Shown here: piece by piece, positions 6,895 through 10,525 of the stretch
Layout: every line of letters starts with the position of its first letter
Position numbering within the stretch: the first letter of the stretch is position 1
Assembly: GCA_934434905.1 (NCBI GenBank)
Contig: CAKSAI010000089.1
Location: forward strand, 1-10,525
Length of the DNA stretch: 10,525 bases
Direction of reading: 5' to 3'
Source: an uncultured Lachnospiraceae bacterium
Lineage (GTDB): Bacteria; Bacillota; Clostridia; Lachnospirales; Lachnospiraceae
Made by a program: the position numbers and the translations under genes
Notes under the pieces: model-generated
Databases searched by the model: none
Seen by the model: the letters and a program-made list of their open reading frames with translations, nothing else
What the model was told of the DNA's origin: nothing

Positions 6895-7986
6895 CTAATA
6901 CAGTGTATCCTTCAGCTTCCGTATTGTTGCCTCCCAGTCCGGCACCAGCATATCCTGCCGTCTGACATAGATGACATCGTACATGTTGTCATACGGAATC
7001 CGATCCTTCACCAGATCATACTGGAACAGGGACGGCGCCTTGGCCAGCATAGTCCACATCTCATTCTCCGGAATGTTGTGGGTCACCAGCGGCAACACGG
7101 CCTGCGCATAATCATAAAGCTCCGTTACGCTTAAGATCTTCAGCTTCTCAATGATCTTCGTGAGAACGGTTCTCTGACGCTCCGTCCGCTGATAGTCCGC
7201 ATGCCCCACATGGCGGATCCTGGCATAAGCCACTGCCTGAATACCGGAGCACTGGTGGGTGCCTCCTCCCGGAAGCATGTAGTCCTCCGCATTCCAACCG
7301 CGCAGATCACACATCTCGCGGATGTTGCCATTGGCTGACTCTGCCTCCTTCTCCGAGAAGGTCAGCTCGATCCCGCCCATCTTATCTACGATATCCGTCA
7401 TGCTCTCGAAGTCCACCGAGGCATAGCGATCCACCTGGATCTTATAATTCTGTGTTACCGTCTTCACCAGCAGGGGCCCGGCTCCGTTTGCATGAGCAGC
7501 GTTTAACTTCCGCATTCCAATCCCCGGAATATTCACATAGGTATCCCGCATCAGGGAGATCATGCTGATCTGCTTCTTATCATAATTCACAGACATCAGG
7601 ATCATGGTGTCGGAATTCCCGGCCCAGGAGCGATCCCTACGATCCACACCGATCAGCAGCACATTATAGACATTCCCGTCATTGGTGATGGGCTCCGCGT
7701 TATAATAGTCTGCCAGGCGCTCATCCAGCGCTGCCAACTCCTCGTCCGTCAGCTTCTGCCCATTGGAATTGTCCGGATCCACCAGATCCGCCTGGTCATC
7801 CGAATCCTTCGGTTCCTCATAACCCTTCATGGCATCCTCGTCCGGCGTATAATTGCTGGCATGGTAAAAGCCATGGATCACACCGTAGACCGTAAGCCCG
7901 GCCGCCAGCAGCAGAACCAGCAGCACCGCCAGGACGATCAGAATGATTTTCTTTTTCTTTGACATTTTCTTCTTATCCGGTTTCAT
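6895..7986 (-). CDS. LCP (LytR-CpsA-Psr) family wall-polymer ligase
   Basis: LCP enzymes transfer undecaprenyl-linked capsule or teichoic-acid chains onto peptidoglycan outside the membrane. The 363-residue protein starts with a lysine-rich cytoplasmic tail (MKPDKKKMSKKKK), one membrane segment at about 14-36, an acidic low-complexity linker (about 46-100), then the catalytic domain. Motifs are YNVLLIGVDRR (107-117), NSDTMILMSVN (124-134), ISLMRDTYVNIPG (143-155), RKLNAAHANGAG (159-170), YARIRHVGHAD (254-264) and QRTERQRTVL (266-275); the conserved Arg and Asp residues expected to bind the lipid pyrophosphate are present. ATG at 7986 is chosen over the longer GTG frame because AAAGGA lies 8 nt upstream and the charged tail then begins at once. 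In this operon it would attach the FucNAc-containing polymer to the wall. No symbol is given as LCP paralogues cannot be told apart here. Confidence 0.92.
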   Translation of the reverse strand: MKPDKKKMSKKKKIILIVLAVLLVLLLAAGLTVYGVIHGFYHASNYTPDEDAMKGYEEPKDSDDQADLVDPDNSNGQKLTDEELAALDERLADYYNAEPITNDGNVYNVLLIGVDRRDRSWAGNSDTMILMSVNYDKKQISMISLMRDTYVNIPGIGMRKLNAAHANGAGPLLVKTVTQNYKIQVDRYASVDFESMTDIVDKMGGIELTFSEKEAESANGNIREMCDLRGWNAEDYMLPGGGTHQCSGIQAVAYARIRHVGHADYQRTERQRTVLTKIIEKLKILSVTELYDYAQAVLPLVTHNIPENEMWTMLAKAPSLFQYDLVKDRIPYDNMYDVIYVRRQDMLVPDWEATIRKLKDTLY

Positions 7987-7994
7987 AGCATATT

Positions 7995-8000
7995 TCCTTT
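7995..8000 (-). promoter_or_regulatory. Ribosome binding site of the LCP gene, at the end of a duplicated unit
   Basis: AAAGGA on the minus strand, 8 nt before the LCP ATG. It is exactly the last six bases of the copy of the 33-nt tandem duplication nearest to the LCP gene. The other copy reads AAAGTA there and has no start codon after it. Confidence 0.7.
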
Positions 8001-8060
8001 CTCTCACAGACCGCACTGCTCATAGAATACTTTCTTTCACAGGCCGCACTGCTCATAGAA
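7995..8060 (-). repeat. 33-nt perfect-register tandem duplication spanning a stop codon
   Basis: Units 8028-8060 and 7995-8027 agree at 30 of 33 positions by hand alignment. Read on the minus strand, each unit encodes FYEQCGL, a TGA stop and three more codons. The first unit is the true 3' end of the nucleotidyltransferase gene; the second lies in the intergenic gap, in the same frame, and supplies the LCP ribosome site. Confidence 0.93.
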
Positions 8061-9269
8061 ATGACGCAGTTCCTTTCCGTGCTCCAGGTCACCGTTCCTG
8101 TATACCTCCATCTGCGAGCGGATATTCCGCCGCCGGAACAGGATACTTCTGATGCCGCGCCAGATCCAGCCTACCGGCAGCAGCACCGGATATTTTTTCA
8201 GCCAGGGGAACATGGTCTGCATGCTTTTCAGGCTTGGGAAGAGCACATGCAGCAGGAAACGTCCCCTGCCGGCCTCCTCCACAGACAAGGCCGCCGCATG
8301 CTTCTGCAATCCATATGTTCCGTTGGCTATAATATATTCCTCTAATTTTCGAAGAAGCTGCTCCTGCTCCGGCGAATACGGCTGATCCATCGCAGATGGC
8401 TCCTCCTGCGCATGCCCCTCCGGATACACCTGTCCCTGCGGACACACCTGCTCCTGCCCGCCGAACCATCGCCCGGCCAGCGCAGAAACATTCCGATAGA
8501 ACTCCCACAGCTTCAGCTTCACAAGCTCCTGCTTCACATAATCCCAGTCCATGCCCTCCAGATGGTCATATACATAAATATCCATCAGGAAGCGAATGCC
8601 CACTCCGCCATGCTTAAAATGCTCGACCAGATGGACGATTGCAAAGATATATTCATCCTCAAGACGCATCTCGTGGATATACCGGCATCCCTTCCGCGGC
8701 TGCACACGATCCCAGATATCGGAATAGTAGGTGCCATACTCGGACTCCGCCGCCACCAGTTCCCGGTGGAGTTCTACGCCTGCATAGGGCTTGCGTTGGT
8801 AATGGTCGTGCTTCCTTCCCTCCTGAAAGCCATCGTACCCCAGCTTCTCCATCATAGCCTTCACCTGCTCATGCTGGGTATCACGATACAGGATATCGAT
8901 ATCACCCATGGATCGCATGTCAGATTCCGGGTAATGCTTCTTGGTATTCACACCCTTCACCGCCAGCATATACAGACCTTCCCGCTCCGCTTCTGCCAGC
9001 AGCTCCTCCGCCGCATCCAACTGCCCATAGCTTCTCATCAGCTCCTTCAGCGTGATCTGCTCCAGGCATTGGTACACCGCTTTCCTCGGCTGCTGCTCCG
9101 CCGGAAGCTTCTCAATCCCGTAAAAAAGCAGATTGGAAACACTGTGCCGACGCGCTGTCTCCAGCGTCCTCTGCCAGTCCAGCTCCTTCGGCGGGATGGG
9201 AATCTCTGTCTTACGATCGTGCAGGATATATTTTATAACATCTAACAGATACTTACATTCTAATTCCAT
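8037..9269 (-). CDS. Nucleotidyltransferase family protein (PF14907-type), substrate unknown
   Basis: This 410-residue protein resembles the putative nucleotidyltransferase family PF14907, often found in polysaccharide and natural-product loci but without a known reaction. The nucleotidyltransferase signature is KGVNTKKHYPESDMRSMGDIDIL (reported here as Lys105-Gly106, Arg119, Asp123 and Asp125), followed by VELHRE (165-170), whose Glu166 could be the third metal ligand. A conserved-looking histidine-rich helix, IVHLVEHFKHGG (211-222), and FLMDIYVY (227-234) follow. Residues about 270-304 are a Gln/Glu/Pro/Gly-rich linker containing a tandem repeat. The C terminus is basic with an aromatic, possibly membrane-associating stretch (354-376). 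The ATG abuts the capE stop codon directly (TAAATG), with a weak GGGA site inside capE, so translation is probably coupled. It may add a nucleotidyl group to a sugar or lipid carrier, but that is a guess. Confidence 0.75.
   Translation of the reverse strand: MELECKYLLDVIKYILHDRKTEIPIPPKELDWQRTLETARRHSVSNLLFYGIEKLPAEQQPRKAVYQCLEQITLKELMRSYGQLDAAEELLAEAEREGLYMLAVKGVNTKKHYPESDMRSMGDIDILYRDTQHEQVKAMMEKLGYDGFQEGRKHDHYQRKPYAGVELHRELVAAESEYGTYYSDIWDRVQPRKGCRYIHEMRLEDEYIFAIVHLVEHFKHGGVGIRFLMDIYVYDHLEGMDWDYVKQELVKLKLWEFYRNVSALAGRWFGGQEQVCPQGQVYPEGHAQEEPSAMDQPYSPEQEQLLRKLEEYIIANGTYGLQKHAAALSVEEAGRGRFLLHVLFPSLKSMQTMFPWLKKYPVLLPVGWIWRGIRSILFRRRNIRSQMEVYRNGDLEHGKELRHFYEQCGL
8415..8450 (-). repeat. Two-copy 18-nt in-frame tandem repeat in the nucleotidyltransferase linker
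   Basis: Units 8433-8450 and 8415-8432 match at 15 of 18 positions and encode QVCPQG and QVYPEG. They lie in a low-complexity stretch (residues about 270-304) rich in Q, E, P and G that looks like a flexible spacer. Confidence 0.65.
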
Positions 9270-10316
9270 TTATTTTTCCCATTTTTCCAAAGCTTCCCGC
9301 ACATAATCCGTAGTCAGGATCTTCTGCACAGTCCCCTCCACATCCAGTCTCCGTGTATTGTGAGAGGTATACGCCTCGCTGGCCATGGTCTGCACCTTTC
9401 CATCTACAAAGAACTTATCGTAGTTCAGGTCGCGCCCATCTGCCACCACGCGGTAATAATCGCCCATATCCTGGCTCCGGACACATTCCTCGTTGGTCAT
9501 CAACGTCTCATACAGCTTCTCACCATGACGTGTCCCGATGATCCTGGTTCCGGTATCTCCCAACAACCGCTGCACCGCCTTGGCCAGATCGCCGATGGTG
9601 CTGGCATCCGACTTCTGGACAAACAGATCGCCTGGCTCTCCATGCTCAAAGGCAAACATAACCAGAGCCACCGCCTCGTCCAGATTCATGAGAAAACGTG
9701 TCATATCAGGGTTGGTGATGGTAATCGGGTTCCCCGCCCTGATCTGATCGATAAACAGCGGGATCACAGAACCGCGGCTGCACATTACATTTCCATAACG
9801 GGTACAACAGATGGTCGTCTTGCCCGCAGCCACCCTGGCATTGGCTCCGATCACCTTCTCCATCATAGCCTTGGAAATCCCCATGGCATTGATGGGATAC
9901 GCTGCCTTATCCGTGGACAGGCACACAATACGCTGCACCCCGGCATCCACCGCCGCATGCAGCACATTGTCCGTTCCCTCCACGTTGGTGCGCACCGCCT
10001 CCATGGGGAAGAACTCACAGGACGGCACCTGCTTTAAGGCTGCCGCATGAAATATGTAATCCACACCCTGAACCGCGTCCCGCACGGATCTCATGTTGCG
10101 GACATCGCCGATATAGAACTTCACCTTGCCCGCCAGCTCCGGATGCTTCGCCTGCAGGTCGTGACGCATATCATCCTGCTTCTTCTCATCCCTGGAGAAA
10201 ATACGGATCTCTGCCAGATCGGAATCCAGGAAATGCTTCAGTACCGTGGAGCCGAAGGAGCCGGTTCCACCCGTAATCATAAGTGTCTTGTCTTTGAAAA
10301 ACTTTGATGATGCCAT
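9270..10316 (-). CDS. capE: CapE: UDP-GlcNAc 4,6-dehydratase (5-inverting), first step to UDP-L-FucNAc
   Basis: CapE converts UDP-GlcNAc to UDP-2-acetamido-2,6-dideoxy-beta-L-lyxo-4-hexulose (dehydration with C5 inversion), a cytoplasmic NADP-dependent step. It is an extended SDR with GGTGSFG (16-22), IFSRDEKKQDDMR (39-51), FHAAALKQVPSCEFFP (89-104), STDKAAYP (134-141) and a MGISK segment in which Met145 replaces the usual tyrosine of YxxxK (Lys149), as known for CapE/WbjB enzymes. TRYGNVM, RGSVIPLFIDQI, DMTRFLMNL and GTRHGEKLYETL follow, and DGRDLNYDKF (293-302) matches the C-terminal latch region. At 348 residues it is near S. aureus CapE (342), which it resembles throughout; this sets it apart from PseB and WbpM. 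The ATG at 10316 has GAGGAG (10323-10328) 6 nt upstream. It is first in the visible operon, behind a promoter. Confidence 0.94.
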   Translation of the reverse strand: MASSKFFKDKTLMITGGTGSFGSTVLKHFLDSDLAEIRIFSRDEKKQDDMRHDLQAKHPELAGKVKFYIGDVRNMRSVRDAVQGVDYIFHAAALKQVPSCEFFPMEAVRTNVEGTDNVLHAAVDAGVQRIVCLSTDKAAYPINAMGISKAMMEKVIGANARVAAGKTTICCTRYGNVMCSRGSVIPLFIDQIRAGNPITITNPDMTRFLMNLDEAVALVMFAFEHGEPGDLFVQKSDASTIGDLAKAVQRLLGDTGTRIIGTRHGEKLYETLMTNEECVRSQDMGDYYRVVADGRDLNYDKFFVDGKVQTMASEAYTSHNTRRLDVEGTVQKILTTDYVREALEKWEK

Positions 10317-10322
10317 TGTTTT

Positions 10323-10328
10323 CTCCTC
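10323..10328 (-). promoter_or_regulatory. Ribosome binding site of capE
   Basis: GAGGAG on the minus strand, 6 nt before the capE ATG. It supports the start at MASSKFFKDK. Confidence 0.8.
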
Positions 10329-10397
10329 AGTGTTTTATCTTATTCTTTCTAATCTGTATCTCTTATTTGCCTCGTCTGATTCTTAACAGTAAGTTCT

Positions 10398-10426
10398 ATT
10401 TTACCACTATGTCGGCGTTAAGGCAA
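10398..10426 (-). promoter_or_regulatory. Sigma-A type promoter of the capE-glmM unit
   Basis: On the minus strand there is a -35 TTGCCT (10421-10426, 4 of 6 to consensus), a 17-nt spacer, and a -10 TAAAAT (10398-10403, 5 of 6), with TG one base upstream of the -10 (extended -10). AT-tracts just upstream (10430-10440) could act as an UP element. Transcription would start near 10390, giving a leader of roughly 75 nt before capE. I found no strong hairpin in that leader. Confidence 0.6.
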
Positions 10427-10440
10427 GTTTTTCAAAATTT

Positions 10441-10525
10441 CTATTTACTGATCTGTTTTTGTCTATGGATTTCCTTCAAGTCCTCGATCGCGACAATGGG
10501 ATCCATCGTGTGGAATATCATATAG
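10441..10525 (-). CDS. Possible 3' end of an upstream minus-strand gene (partial)
   Basis: Reading from the window edge, one minus-strand frame stays open for 27 codons to a TAG at 10441-10443 and ends DLKEIHRQKQISK. The composition is like the coding DNA of the operon, and the capE promoter starts 15 nt after the stop, which is the arrangement expected of a preceding gene. A second minus frame is also open for about 20 codons, so the evidence is weak. The family cannot be judged from this tail. Confidence 0.35.
   Translation of the reverse strand, partial: YMIFHTMDPIVAIEDLKEIHRQKQISK

Noticed and set aside
8412..9245. A 277-codon plus-strand frame antisense to the nucleotidyltransferase gene
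   Set aside because: The Leu/His/Gln-rich product is typical of a complementary-strand shadow, with no start signal.
9270..10316. PseB/FlaA1-type dehydratase for pseudaminic acid
   Set aside because: Met replaces Tyr in the YxxxK motif, the sequence follows CapE closely, and capF and capG lie in the same operon.
10304..10525. A 73-codon hydrophobic plus-strand frame at the right edge
   Set aside because: It starts inside capE on the opposite strand without a ribosome site and crosses the capE promoter. The hydrophobic look comes from T-rich DNA.
1..10525. tRNA, rRNA, CRISPR array, complete transposase gene, toxin-antitoxin pair or riboswitch
   Set aside because: I looked on both strands and saw no supporting sequence; the leaders of tmcAL and capE are short and show no conserved riboswitch core.

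Overview
The window looks like chromosomal DNA from a Gram-positive Clostridia species, most probably a Lachnospiraceae-type gut bacterium. The evidence is strong AAGGAGG-type ribosome sites, a TmcAL (YlbM) tRNA-modification gene, an LCP wall-polymer ligase, and a GlmM resembling that family. The genus assignment is inference from protein flavour only. Most of the window has balanced to moderately GC-rich coding DNA. The first ~410 bases are much more AT-rich and look foreign.

Layout. Bases 1-411 are AT-rich and carry one weak ORF with a signal-peptide-like N terminus, whose C terminus is chimeric. At about 412 the composition switches abruptly, next to a short REP-like sequence. tmcAL (469-1791, +) follows and reads rightwards. 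Everything from 1811 to 10316 is on the minus strand and looks like one transcription unit read right to left: capE, a PF14907-type nucleotidyltransferase, an LCP ligase, a NahK-like sugar 1-kinase, capF, capG, glmM. Gaps are 0, 50, 27, 22, 22 and 66 nt. An extended -10 promoter with a 17-nt spacer lies at 10398-10426. The last 85 bases may hold the 3' end of another minus-strand gene.

How the genes work together. GlmM makes GlcN-1-P, which GlmU (not in the window) turns into UDP-GlcNAc. The NahK-like kinase could supply GlcNAc-1-P or GalNAc-1-P by salvage. CapE, CapF and CapG form the complete known route from UDP-GlcNAc to UDP-N-acetyl-L-fucosamine, as in Staphylococcus aureus type 5/8 capsule and Pseudomonas O-antigen. 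The LCP protein would attach the finished polymer to the cell wall. The PF14907-type protein is the functional unknown. No glycosyltransferase, flippase or polymerase is visible, so this is part of a larger surface-polysaccharide locus.

Most notable structures: (i) a sugar 1-kinase inside an otherwise classical CapEFG set; (ii) a 33-nt tandem duplication that copies the last seven codons and stop of the nucleotidyltransferase gene and ends exactly on the LCP ribosome site; (iii) two further in-frame tandem repeats, inside tmcAL and inside the nucleotidyltransferase gene; (iv) the AT-rich segment with its sharp junction. I see no clear wholly new system; the kinase and PF14907 protein are the best candidates for undescribed roles.
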